This document shows, one piece after another, positions 34,688 to 43,481 of a DNA stretch of 64,000 nucleotides (the first letter of the stretch is position 1; the number at the start of each line of letters is the position of its first letter). The position numbers and the translations under genes were made by a program. The DNA comes from Bradyrhizobium roseum. GTDB lineage: Bacteria; Pseudomonadota; Alphaproteobacteria; Rhizobiales; Xanthobacteraceae. Location of the stretch: the NCBI RefSeq assembly GCF_030413175.1, contig NZ_CP129212.1:2480001-2544000 (forward strand). Reading direction: 5' to 3'. The notes beneath the pieces are model-generated. The model had not been told where the DNA came from. It searched no databases and saw nothing but the letters and a program-made list of their open reading frames with translations.

Positions 34688-36070
34688 ATGGTCTATCGCC
34701 GAGTTATCGATACCACCTCCTACACCTTCAATGATTTGCGCGACCTGCTCGCCAAGGCGACCCCGCCGCGCTCCGGCGACCGTCTCGCCGGCGTTGCGGC
34801 CGACAGCGCCGCGCAGATGATCGCGGCGCGGATGGCGTTGGCTGACCTCCCGCTCAAGCAGTTTCTCAATGAAGCCGTTGTCCCCTACGAGGACGACGAG
34901 GTCACACGCCTGATCCTCGACAGCCACGACGCGCCGAGCTTCGCGGCGGTTTCGTCGCTGACCGTCGGCAGCTTTCGCGACTGGCTGCTGTCAGACGCCG
35001 CAACCGGCGAAACGCTGGCGCAGGTTTCGCGCGGGATCACGCCGGAAATGGCGGCCGGTGTTTCAAAACTGATGCGAAATCAGGATCTGATCCTGGTCGC
35101 CAAGAAGTGCGCGACGATGTCGGCGTTCCGTAACACCATCGGATTGAAGGGGCGGATGAGCGTGCGGCTGCAGCCCAACCATCCGTTCGACGACTCGAAG
35201 GGCATTACCGCCTCGATCCTCGACGGCCTGCTGTTGGGATCGGGCGACGCGTGCATCGGGATCAATCCGGCGAGCGACGATCCGGCCGTGATCGGTGAAC
35301 TGTTGCGGCTACTCGACGGCATCATTGCGCGGCTGCAGATTCCGACGCAGGGCTGCGTGCTGACCCACGTCACCACGACGCTCGGCTTGATCGGGCAGGG
35401 CGCCCCGGTCGATCTGGTATTCCAGTCGATCGCGGGAACGGAGGCCGCCAACCGCAGTTTCGGCGTCAACCTCGCGCTGTTGCGCGAGGCGCGCGAGGCC
35501 GGGCTGTCGCTTCGCCGCGGCACGGTCGGCGACAACGTGATGTATTTCGAAACCGGGCAGGGCTCCGCGCTTTCGGCCAACGCCCATCACAGTGTCGACC
35601 AGCAGACCTGCGAGGCGCGGGCCTATGCAGTGGCGCGCGCGTTCGATCCGTTGCTGGTCAACAGCGTGGTAGGTTTCATCGGTCCGGAATATCTTTATGA
35701 CGGCAAGGAAATCATCCGCGCCGGTCTCGAAGATCACTTTTGCGGGAAGTTGCTCGGCCTGCCGCTCGGCGTCGACGTCTGCTATACCAATCATGCCGAA
35801 GCCGATCAGGACGACATGGACAATCTGCTGACGCTGCTGGCTGCCGCCGGCGTCACCTTCATCATGGGCGTGCCGGGCGCCGATGACGTGATGTTGAACT
35901 ACCAGTCGACTTCGTTCCACGATGCGTTGTATATCCGCGACCTCTTCGGCCTGCAGCGGGCGCCGGAGTTCGACGACTGGCTGGTGCGCTCCGGCCTCGC
36001 GGATGGCGATTTTCGGCTTGTGAGCAATGCGGGTCTGCTGCCCGATTTTGCCGCGCGCTTGATGGCCTGA
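34688..36070 (+). CDS. eutB: Ethanolamine ammonia-lyase large subunit
   Basis: A 460-residue EutB. The TIM-barrel sequence has the family stretches SVRLQPNHPFDDSKGITAS, CVLTHVTTTLGLIGQGAP, SIAGTEAANRSFGVNLA, DVCYTNHAEADQDDMDNLL and GVPGADDVMLNYQSTSFHD. With EutC it forms the adenosylcobalamin-dependent lyase that splits ethanolamine into acetaldehyde and ammonia. ATG 34688 follows an AGGAG site; an earlier in-frame ATG at 34640 is not preferred. The small-subunit gene is not adjacent but lies 1.7 kb further on, beyond hpnP. No eutA reactivase or microcompartment gene is present. Confidence 0.95.
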   Translation: MVYRRVIDTTSYTFNDLRDLLAKATPPRSGDRLAGVAADSAAQMIAARMALADLPLKQFLNEAVVPYEDDEVTRLILDSHDAPSFAAVSSLTVGSFRDWLLSDAATGETLAQVSRGITPEMAAGVSKLMRNQDLILVAKKCATMSAFRNTIGLKGRMSVRLQPNHPFDDSKGITASILDGLLLGSGDACIGINPASDDPAVIGELLRLLDGIIARLQIPTQGCVLTHVTTTLGLIGQGAPVDLVFQSIAGTEAANRSFGVNLALLREAREAGLSLRRGTVGDNVMYFETGQGSALSANAHHSVDQQTCEARAYAVARAFDPLLVNSVVGFIGPEYLYDGKEIIRAGLEDHFCGKLLGLPLGVDVCYTNHAEADQDDMDNLLTLLAAAGVTFIMGVPGADDVMLNYQSTSFHDALYIRDLFGLQRAPEFDDWLVRSGLADGDFRLVSNAGLLPDFAARLMA

Positions 36071-36218
36071 CCGCGCCTGAAGGTGGCCCCGCGAAGCGGA
36101 ACTTTTTGCGCAACCATTGAACCCACAACGAGTTGAAGCTGACTGCCACAATGTTGAAGAACTTCTGGCCCAGCCTGCAATGTCATGCTTAAATACCTGC
36201 CAGCGTTGAGGAAATTTG

Positions 36219-37808
36219 ATGAGAGCTGAAGGCATCGAAACGGTACGGCGTATCCTGTGCGTGTTCCCCCGCTATACGTCCTCTTTCGGTACATTCGAGC
36301 ACGCCTATCCCCTGACCGACGGCGTGCAGGCGTTCATGCCGCCGCAGGGCCTTTTGCTGATCGCGGCCTATCTCCCGGAGAACTGGCCGGTCCGCTTCAT
36401 CGACGAGAACATTCGCCCCGCCACCAGGGATGACTTCGAATGGGCGGAAGCCGTGTTCGTCAGCGGCATGCACATCCAGCGCCAGCAGATGAACGACATC
36501 TGCCGCCGCGCGCATGCCTTCGACCTCGCGGTGGCTATCGGCGGGCCGTCGGTGAGCGCATGTCCGGATTACTATCCGTCGTTCGACTATCTGCATGTCG
36601 GCGAACTCGGCGACGCCACCAATGAATTGATTGCGCGACTGGCGCACGACCCGTCGCGCCCCGAGCAGCAGGTGGTCTTGAAGACCAACGACCGCCTGCC
36701 GATGACCGAGTTTCCGATTCCGGCTTACGAGCTGGCGGAGGTCAAGAAATACTTCCTCGGCAGCATCCAGTATTCGAGCGGCTGCCCCTATCAGTGCGAA
36801 TTCTGCGACATCCCTGGTCTGTATGGCCGTAACCCGCGGCTTAAGTCACCGGAGCAGATCATCGCCGAACTCGACAAATTGCGCGAATGCGGTGTCACGG
36901 GCTCGGTCTATTTCGTCGACGACAATTTCATCGGCAACCGCAAGGCGGCGCTGGATCTGTTGCCGCATCTCGTCGAATGGCAGAAGCGGACCGGCTACGT
37001 GATGCGGCTGGCCTGCGAGGCGACGCTGAACATTGCCAAGCGGCCCGAGATTCTGGAGAAGATGCGCGAGGCGTTCTTCGTCACGGTGTTTTGCGGCATC
37101 GAGACGCCCGATCCCGACGCGCTGAAGGCGATGCAGAAGGACCACAACATGATGGTCCCGATCCTCGAAGGTATTCGCACCATCAACTCCTACGGCATGG
37201 AAGTCGTGTCTGGCATCATCATGGGGCTCGACACCGACAAGCCGGAAACCGGCGATGCGCTGCTGCAATTCGTCGAGGAGACGCAGATCCCGCTGCTCAC
37301 GATCAATTTGCTGCAGGCGCTGCCGCAGACGCCGCTATGGGACCGGCTGGAGAAGGAAGGCCGGCTGGTCAATGACGACGACGGCCGCGACTCCAATGTG
37401 AAGTTTCTGCTGCCCTACGATCAGGTGGTCAATTCCTGGCGCAGATGCATGGAAGTCGCCTATCAGCCGGAAAAGCTGTTCGCGCGCTACCAGTACCAGT
37501 GCGACTACACCTATGCGCAGCGGATCAAGGTGCCGGTCACGCCGGAGCAGAAGAGCTGGGCCAATATCAAGCGCGGCCTGATTTTGCTACGTAACATCTT
37601 CTGGAAAGTCGGCGTGCTCGGCGACTACAGAAGAGTTTTCTGGAAATTCGCGCTCGGCCGGCTGCGTCGCGGCGACATCGAGGGCCTGATCGGCCCGGCG
37701 CTGATCGCCCATCACCTGATCATGTTCGCGCGCGCCGCGTCAGTCGGTCAGCAGAACGCGTCGAACTATTCGATCCGGCTGCGCGAAGCCTCGGTCCCTG
37801 CCGAGTAA
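36219..37808 (+). CDS. hpnP: Hopanoid C-2 methylase HpnP (B12-binding radical SAM)
   Basis: A 529-residue protein with a cobalamin-binding domain at the N-terminus (VRRILCVFPRYTSSFGTFEH to about residue 150), a radical SAM core whose cluster motif CPYQCEFC is near residue 190, and a DUF4070-type C-terminus. GLYGRNPRLKSPEQIIAEL and SYGMEVVSGIIMGLDTDKP match what I know of HpnP, the enzyme that methylates hopanoids at C-2 using SAM. A GAGGAA ribosome site lies five bases before ATG 36219. It sits between eutB and eutC, six bases before the latter. Other B12 radical SAM enzymes share the fold, but the sequence and the hopanoid locus nearby make HpnP clearly the best call. Confidence 0.88.
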   Translation: MRAEGIETVRRILCVFPRYTSSFGTFEHAYPLTDGVQAFMPPQGLLLIAAYLPENWPVRFIDENIRPATRDDFEWAEAVFVSGMHIQRQQMNDICRRAHAFDLAVAIGGPSVSACPDYYPSFDYLHVGELGDATNELIARLAHDPSRPEQQVVLKTNDRLPMTEFPIPAYELAEVKKYFLGSIQYSSGCPYQCEFCDIPGLYGRNPRLKSPEQIIAELDKLRECGVTGSVYFVDDNFIGNRKAALDLLPHLVEWQKRTGYVMRLACEATLNIAKRPEILEKMREAFFVTVFCGIETPDPDALKAMQKDHNMMVPILEGIRTINSYGMEVVSGIIMGLDTDKPETGDALLQFVEETQIPLLTINLLQALPQTPLWDRLEKEGRLVNDDDGRDSNVKFLLPYDQVVNSWRRCMEVAYQPEKLFARYQYQCDYTYAQRIKVPVTPEQKSWANIKRGLILLRNIFWKVGVLGDYRRVFWKFALGRLRRGDIEGLIGPALIAHHLIMFARAASVGQQNASNYSIRLREASVPAE

Positions 37809-37814
37809 AAGCCC

Positions 37815-38588
37815 ATGAAAACGCCGGCGCCGCCGTCCCGCCCGCTCGAAGCCTTGCGGGAGCTGACGCCGGCGCGCGTCGGGCTCGGTCGCTCCGGCGC
37901 GAGTATGCCGACCGATGCGTTGCTTGCTTTCACGCTCGACCACGCCCGCGCACGCGACGCCGTTCACACCGCTTTCGATTCCCGACATCTGGTTGCCGGA
38001 TTGGCCGGCCTTGGCCTGCAGGCCGGGGAGGTTTTCAGCCAGGCGCGCGATCGACGCGACTATCTGCGCCGTCCCGATCTCGGACGCATGCTCGATGCGG
38101 AGTCAAGGCGCGCGCTGGATCGGCAACGCGGCGTCGCCAGCGACCTGGTGATCGTCATCGGCGACGGGCTCTCGCCGGCGGCCGTCAACGTCCACGCCGT
38201 CGAATTGGTTCGCCACCTCGCGCCGCGCCTGACGGAGGCGGGAATCTCGTTGGGCGACGTGGTGATCGCATCGGGCGCGCGTGTTGCGCTGGGCGACGAG
38301 ATCGGGGCCGTGCTCGGCGCGCGGATGGTGGTGATGCTGATCGGTGAGCGGCCCGGCCTGTCGGCGCCCGACAGCCTCGGCGCCTATCTCACTTTTGCGC
38401 CGCGCATCGGCCTCACCGATGAGAAGCGCAATTGCGTCTCGAACATCCACGGCGCCGGCCTGAGCTACGATGAGGCCGCCTTCAAGATCGCGTGGCTGGT
38501 GCGCGAGGGCATCGCGCGCGGGATCACCGGCGTGGCGTTGAAGGACGAAAGCGGAACCGCGCTGATCGCTGCCAGACCGATCGATTGA
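37815..38588 (+). CDS. eutC: Ethanolamine ammonia-lyase small subunit
   Basis: A 257-residue EutC. Landmarks are [20 protein letters not shown] at the N-terminus, the cobalamin-site [19 protein letters not shown], and [20 protein letters not shown] near the C-terminus. It binds the nucleotide tail of adenosylcobalamin and completes the EutBC lyase. Only six bases separate it from hpnP, so the two are co-transcribed and probably translationally coupled. Length and motifs are normal, so hpnP insertion has not damaged it. Confidence 0.94.
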   Translation: MKTPAPPSRPLEALRELTPARVGLGRSGASMPTDALLAFTLDHARARDAVHTAFDSRHLVAGLAGLGLQAGEVFSQARDRRDYLRRPDLGRMLDAESRRALDRQRGVASDLVIVIGDGLSPAAVNVHAVELVRHLAPRLTEAGISLGDVVIASGARVALGDEIGAVLGARMVVMLIGERPGLSAPDSLGAYLTFAPRIGLTDEKRNCVSNIHGAGLSYDEAAFKIAWLVREGIARGITGVALKDESGTALIAARPID

Positions 38589-38676
38589 ACCGGTGACGGA
38601 TCGACAGGCGGCCGCTTCGCCGTTGTGAGCCAACTCACGCCTGATATAAGCGAACGAGCAGCGGGCAGAGACAGCG

Positions 38677-40698
38677 ATGGCGAACACGGGGGCATCACCG
38701 ACGGCCGCAAGCACGCCTGCGATCGGTGACGCATTCCGGTTCGATGTCAACGCGCTGCGTGCGCTCTCGGTGGTTGCTGTCGTCGGCTTTCACTTCCAGA
38801 TACCAGGATTTGCCGGGGGCTTTGTCGGCGTCGATGTCTTCCTGGTGATCACCGGCTACCTGATGACGGCGAAGGTGCTGAACGAATTGAAGCTCGGCCG
38901 GTTTTCGCCGTGGGCCTTCTGGATGATGCGGATGCGCAGGATCTATCCTGCGCTTGCGGCACTCACCATTGCATCCGTCGTTGCCGGCTGGTTCGTGACC
39001 TTGCCGGCCGAGTATTCGCGGCATTTGTTGCAAGCGTTGTCGGCGCTGGCCTTCCTGTCGAACTTCGCCTTCAAGAGCGATAGCGGCTATTTCGCCATGG
39101 CGGCCCAGACCAAACCACTGCTGCACACATGGTCGTTGTCGCTGGAGTGGCAGTTTTATTTCTTCATGCCACTGATCGTTGGCCTGGTGTGGCGACTTTC
39201 CTTGCGCGCCATGTCAGGGATCGATGCGATCATCGTCGCGCTGCGGGTTTTCGCGGTCCTGTCGTTGGCGTGGTGTCTGTGGGCAAGCCAGCAAGATGCG
39301 ACGGGATCATCCTTCTTCTCCCTGCAGGCGAGAGCGTGGGAGCCGCTGGCGGGCGGATTGATCGCTGCTGCAGAGATCCGGCGGCGATCCGAGGGGATGG
39401 CCGAACCCTCCTGGCTGCAATCACCGACCGTTGCTGTCGCAGGCTGGCTGCTGGTCGCCGGCTGCGTCGTCTATCCCTTGCCCGAAGCGCGATGGCCCGG
39501 CGTGCTCACGATCCTGCCGGTCCTGGGCTCGGCCATGATCATAGCCGCGCGACAGGCAAGCCGTGAAGGCGGCCTGCTGGGCGTGCCCGCGATCCAGCGC
39601 GTGGGCGACTGGTCCTACTCGATTTATCTTTGGCACTGGCCGGTCTGGGTCTTTGCCTTGAGCTTTCTGTCCCTGCGCGGGTATGGCGTGGGCGCCGCAC
39701 AGAAGACGTTGATGGTGCTGCTTTCGCTGGCGCTCGGCGCGATTTCCTACCGCTACGTCGAACAGCCATTCAGAATTCGCCGGGATTTCTGGACGCCGCG
39801 CAGGCTGCTGGGTGGCTCGGCCGTCGCATTCGCGTCGCTGGCGGCCTTCGTGTCGCTGACTTTTCTCAACAAGGGGTTTCCGGGCAGGCTGCCGGAATAT
39901 CTGTTGCCTGCCGAACTCGCGCGAAGAACCAGCACGCCGCGGGACGAGTGTTTCCGAAACGCGAACTCTACCAAGAAGGCGACGGAGACCTATTGCAGCT
40001 TCGGCAGCGAGCAGGCGACCCAAGGGCTTTCCGCCATCCTGTGGGGCGATTCGTTTGCCAACCAGTATCTCGATCCGGTTTCCGCAGCGGCGCACGCCCA
40101 TCGGATACATGGCCTGATCGCGACCCAGAACGCGTGCAGGGCGTTTATCGACGATGCCGCGGGAAACGCCCGCGATGAGCGGCCGTGCCGGGAATTCAAC
40201 CGCAGCACGCTCGACTTCGTGCTGGGGCCGACCGGGCCGCGCATCGTCGTGCTCGGAAGCAATTGGACGAATGCGCTCGAGATCTCCGTTCTTGTCGACA
40301 GCCTGCTGTCCGCGGGCAAGACCGTCGTGCTCATCATGCCGTTGTTGAACATTGGCTTCGACCTGCCGCAGCGGTGGATCGAAAATCAGATCCGCGCGGG
40401 CAGGGCTATTGAGGAGTGGAAGGTCGAGGCCAGCCCCGCGCTTGCCATGCGCGCCTTGCGGGATGAGATTGCGCACGTCCTTGATCGTTACCGGGGTAAT
40501 CCGCGTCTCGTGGTGGTCGACCCGCAATCTGTTGTCTGCGAGCAGGACCATTGCTATCTGGTGCGTAACGGTCAGGCCAATTTCCGCGACACCGCGCATA
40601 TTTCGAACGTCAATGCCAGCCAGTATCGCGGCCTGTTCGATGCGGCGTTCAAGGCGGTGCTGCTCGCCGGAACGGCAGTGGAGGCGAAAAAGGACTGA
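38677..40698 (+). CDS. Acyltransferase 3 (OafA/YrhL-type) with C-terminal SGNH domain
   Basis: A 673-residue membrane protein. The first 370 residues carry about 10 hydrophobic helices with the family start FDVNALRALSVVAVVGFHFQ, GFVGVDVFLVITGYLM and HTWSLSLEWQFYFFMP. The C-terminal periplasmic part is an SGNH-hydrolase-like domain with the GDS block in AILWGDSFANQYLDP and later NWTNALEISVLVDSLL. Such fusions transfer acetyl or other acyl groups to surface polysaccharides or lipids. The gene lies between eutC and an RND exporter within the wider hopanoid locus. A role in decorating lipopolysaccharide or a hopanoid-linked lipid is speculation; the family call is firm. Confidence 0.9.
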   Translation: MANTGASPTAASTPAIGDAFRFDVNALRALSVVAVVGFHFQIPGFAGGFVGVDVFLVITGYLMTAKVLNELKLGRFSPWAFWMMRMRRIYPALAALTIASVVAGWFVTLPAEYSRHLLQALSALAFLSNFAFKSDSGYFAMAAQTKPLLHTWSLSLEWQFYFFMPLIVGLVWRLSLRAMSGIDAIIVALRVFAVLSLAWCLWASQQDATGSSFFSLQARAWEPLAGGLIAAAEIRRRSEGMAEPSWLQSPTVAVAGWLLVAGCVVYPLPEARWPGVLTILPVLGSAMIIAARQASREGGLLGVPAIQRVGDWSYSIYLWHWPVWVFALSFLSLRGYGVGAAQKTLMVLLSLALGAISYRYVEQPFRIRRDFWTPRRLLGGSAVAFASLAAFVSLTFLNKGFPGRLPEYLLPAELARRTSTPRDECFRNANSTKKATETYCSFGSEQATQGLSAILWGDSFANQYLDPVSAAAHAHRIHGLIATQNACRAFIDDAAGNARDERPCREFNRSTLDFVLGPTGPRIVVLGSNWTNALEISVLVDSLLSAGKTVVLIMPLLNIGFDLPQRWIENQIRAGRAIEEWKVEASPALAMRALRDEIAHVLDRYRGNPRLVVVDPQSVVCEQDHCYLVRNGQANFRDTAHISNVNASQYRGLFDAAFKAVLLAGTAVEAKKD

Positions 40699-41046
40699 TC
40701 GCCGCATCGCGTCGGACGCAGCAGCCGTTTCCCGAAGATTTGACTGAAATTGGTTGTGCCGCGCCGTTGTGGCAGGTGCTGGCTGTGTCCACCGGAACGC
40801 GCTCAGCCGGGGCTCGTGGGTGTGGCAAATCCGAGACTTGACGCCTTTTCGTCCCCTTGGTGTCGATTTGCCTCCCTGGGCGCGCTTGCCGGATGGGGTT
40901 CGGCCCTGTAAAACGGCGCCGATTAATTTACCGCGTGATTTCAATGGCTAGCGCCGATCGGACAAGGCTGTCAAAGCCGCATTAGCGCCACCAAACTGCA
41001 TAAAACCAAGCTGCGCGAACAGGCCGACGTGAGAACTGGACAGGGT
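40699..41046. other. Intergenic region before the RND exporter; possible ECF-sigma promoter
   Basis: 348 bases without a gene. A GGAAC (40794-40798) is followed after 16 bases by CGTG (40815-40818), one base off the GGAAC-N16/17-CGTT pattern of the alphaproteobacterial general-stress sigma factor EcfG. Closer to the gene, 40921-40938 is AT-rich (GATTAATTTACCGCG). No repeat or small gene is evident. Confidence 0.4.
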
Positions 41047-43425
41047 ATGCTCGACAAGAATTCCGAAAGCCGCGTCCACGTCGAAGCCATCGAGGAGCCG
41101 CCGCCGCCCGGCAAGAGCATCGCCTTTGGGCTCGAGCGCATGGGGCTGGTCGCGGTCAAGGCGCCGATCCTCTCGATGATCGTTCTGGCCGTGCTGATCG
41201 TGGCTGCGATCTTCGGGATCTACCGGATCAAGATCGACGACTCGCTGAGCCAGCTGTTCCGCTCCGATTCCAAGGACTACAAGCAGTACGAGGCCGTTAC
41301 AAAACGCTTCCCTGCGACCGAGTTCGACGTGCTGGTCGTGGTCGAGGGCAAGACGCTGATGGCCCGCGAGAACCTCGAAAAGATCCGCGACATGGTCACC
41401 GACCTGCAACTGGTCGAGGGCGTGCGCGGTCTGGTGTCGCTGTTTTCGGCGCGCCAGGCACCGGAGCCCGGCAAGCTGCCGGCGGCGCTGTTCCCGCCCG
41501 AACTCCCGCAAGGCGAGGCCTACGCCAAGTTCATCGAGACCGTCAAAGCCAACGAGATCATCAGAGGCAAGCTGCTGTCGGAGGACGGCACGCTGGCGTT
41601 GATCGTGCTGTCGCTTGAGCCGAAAGTCGTTTCCTCGAACGATCTCGGCAAGGTCGTCGGCGAAATGCGCAAGATCATGGCCGATGATCTTGCCGGCAGC
41701 GGTCTTAACGCCCAGCTCTCCGGCGTCCCCGTGATGCAGCTCGAGATCCGCAATGCGGTCAAGCGCGACGGGCTGACCTACAACGTCCTCGGCATCCTGG
41801 CCGGCTGCATCATCGCCATCATTTTCTTCCGCAAGATATCGTTCATGGTCGTTGCGGCCTTTCCGCCGATCATTGCGATCCTGCTCGCGCTCGGCGGTCT
41901 CGGCTGGGCCGGTTTCAATCTCAACATGTTCCTGAACGTGATGACGCCGCTCATCATGGTCATCAGCTTCTCGGACTCGATGCAGCTCACCTTCGCTGCG
42001 CGCGACCGCCTGATCGCGGGCCAGGACAAGTTCACCGCCTTCACCAATGCGGTGCTGGTGGTCGGACCGGCCTGCGTGCTGACCCATGGCACGGCCGGTA
42101 TTTCGTTCATCGCCCTGCAATTCTCCGATTCCGAACTGATCCGCAAATTCGGCGAGGCGGGCCTTGCGGCCACCATCATCGCGCTGGTCGCGGTGCTGTC
42201 GCTGGTGCCGGTGTTCGGCGTGCTGTTCGTCCGAAACGAAAAGGTATTTGCAGTAAAGTTCCAGAGCGCGGATGCCGGCGTGCAGGCGCTGCGCAATTTC
42301 TGCTACTGGATCGCGGTGCGCATGGTCAGCCGCCCCGGGTTGTTCAGTCTGCTCGCGCTGCTGCTCGTCGCCGGCCTCGGCTTCATCTACGCCACGCTGG
42401 AGCCTCGCTACCGGCTCGCCGATCAGGTGCCGGACAAGCGGCAGGCGGTAGCGGCATCGAGCCGCCTCGACGCCAAGCTCACCGGCGCCAATCCGATCGA
42501 CGTCCTGATCGAATTCCCTAAGGGCACCTCGCTCTATGCGCCGGATACCTTGAAAATCATCGCTGAGGTCCATGCGATGGTTGAAAAATCCGCTGGTGTC
42601 GGCAACGTCTGGTCGCTCGAAACCCTGCGCCGCTGGCTCGCCGAGAAAGCCGGCAGCAGCGACGTCGAAACGCTGAAGCAATATGTCAGCGTCATCCCGG
42701 AGCATCTGGTTCGCCGCTTCATCTCGGCCGATCAGGATGCGGTAGTGGTTTCGGGGCGCGTTCCCGATCTCGATTCCAGTGAAATCCTTCCCGTGATCGA
42801 CAAGCTCGACAAGTCGCTCGACAAGGTGAGGGCCGAGCATCCCGGTTTCGAGATCGCGGTCACCGGACTGTCGGCGATCGCCGCGCGCAACAGCGCCAAC
42901 ATGATCCAGAAACTCAATCACGGCCTGACGATCGAATTCCTGCTGGTGGCGGTCTTTATCGGCCTGGCGTTCCGCTCGGTCGTCGTGATGCTCTCCTGCA
43001 TCCTGCCCGGCATCTTTCCCGTCGTGGCATCGGGCACGGTGCTGTGGATCATGGGCGAGGGGCTGCAATTCGCCAGCGTGGTCGCGCTAACGGTGTCGTT
43101 CGGCTTAGGGCTAAGCGCCACCATCCACTTCCTCAACCGGTTGCGGCTGGAGAACAAGCCCGGGATCGGCTCGGCGCTCGCGGTCGAGCGCGCCACCGTG
43201 CTGGTCGGCCCGGCGCTGATCCTGACCACGGTGGTGCTGGCCTGCGGCCTCGTCGTCACCGTATTCTCCGACCTGCCGTCGCTGCGGCTGTTCGGGTGGC
43301 TCAGCGCGTTCTCGATGATCATGGCGCTGGTCGCGGATCTCTTCATCCTGCGGCCGACCTCGATGTTCCTGATCAACCTGTCGGAAAAGATTCGCGGCGT
43401 CAGTCACGTCAAGCCTGTGGAATAG
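41047..43425 (+). CDS. RND/MMPL family exporter, hopanoid-locus associated
   Basis: A protein of about 792 residues with the RND (MMPL) layout: helix 1 near residues 40-60, a large periplasmic loop (IDDSLSQLFRSDSKDYKQYE onward), a block of helices at about 240-370, a second extracytoplasmic loop to about 620 and a final block of helices. GLGLSATIHFLNRLR and ISFSDSMQLTFAARDR are in the helices that usually carry proton-relay residues. It resembles HpnN in design but is a separate gene. ATG 41047 is chosen (GGACAGGG upstream); a GTG at 41029 is possible. Lipid export from the inner membrane is likely, cargo unknown. Confidence 0.85.
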   Translation: MLDKNSESRVHVEAIEEPPPPGKSIAFGLERMGLVAVKAPILSMIVLAVLIVAAIFGIYRIKIDDSLSQLFRSDSKDYKQYEAVTKRFPATEFDVLVVVEGKTLMARENLEKIRDMVTDLQLVEGVRGLVSLFSARQAPEPGKLPAALFPPELPQGEAYAKFIETVKANEIIRGKLLSEDGTLALIVLSLEPKVVSSNDLGKVVGEMRKIMADDLAGSGLNAQLSGVPVMQLEIRNAVKRDGLTYNVLGILAGCIIAIIFFRKISFMVVAAFPPIIAILLALGGLGWAGFNLNMFLNVMTPLIMVISFSDSMQLTFAARDRLIAGQDKFTAFTNAVLVVGPACVLTHGTAGISFIALQFSDSELIRKFGEAGLAATIIALVAVLSLVPVFGVLFVRNEKVFAVKFQSADAGVQALRNFCYWIAVRMVSRPGLFSLLALLLVAGLGFIYATLEPRYRLADQVPDKRQAVAASSRLDAKLTGANPIDVLIEFPKGTSLYAPDTLKIIAEVHAMVEKSAGVGNVWSLETLRRWLAEKAGSSDVETLKQYVSVIPEHLVRRFISADQDAVVVSGRVPDLDSSEILPVIDKLDKSLDKVRAEHPGFEIAVTGLSAIAARNSANMIQKLNHGLTIEFLLVAVFIGLAFRSVVVMLSCILPGIFPVVASGTVLWIMGEGLQFASVVALTVSFGLGLSATIHFLNRLRLENKPGIGSALAVERATVLVGPALILTTVVLACGLVVTVFSDLPSLRLFGWLSAFSMIMALVADLFILRPTSMFLINLSEKIRGVSHVKPVE

Positions 43426-43444
43426 CTGCGGCACTGAAAACAAG

Positions 43445-43465
43445 GGCTGCCGGGCAACGGCAGCC
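43445..43465 (+). other. Intercistronic hairpin
   Basis: GGCTGCCG-GGCAA-CGGCAGCC forms an eight-base-pair stem between the exporter and the next gene. There is no T-tract, so it is more likely an mRNA-stability hairpin than a terminator. Confidence 0.45.
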
Positions 43466-43481
43466 GAAGAGGGGCTGAGGA

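Noticed and set aside
36098..36134. GGAAC upstream of hpnP as an EcfG -35 element
   Set aside because: No CGTT-like element occurs at the 16-17 base spacing. The nearest GTT is about 29 bases away.
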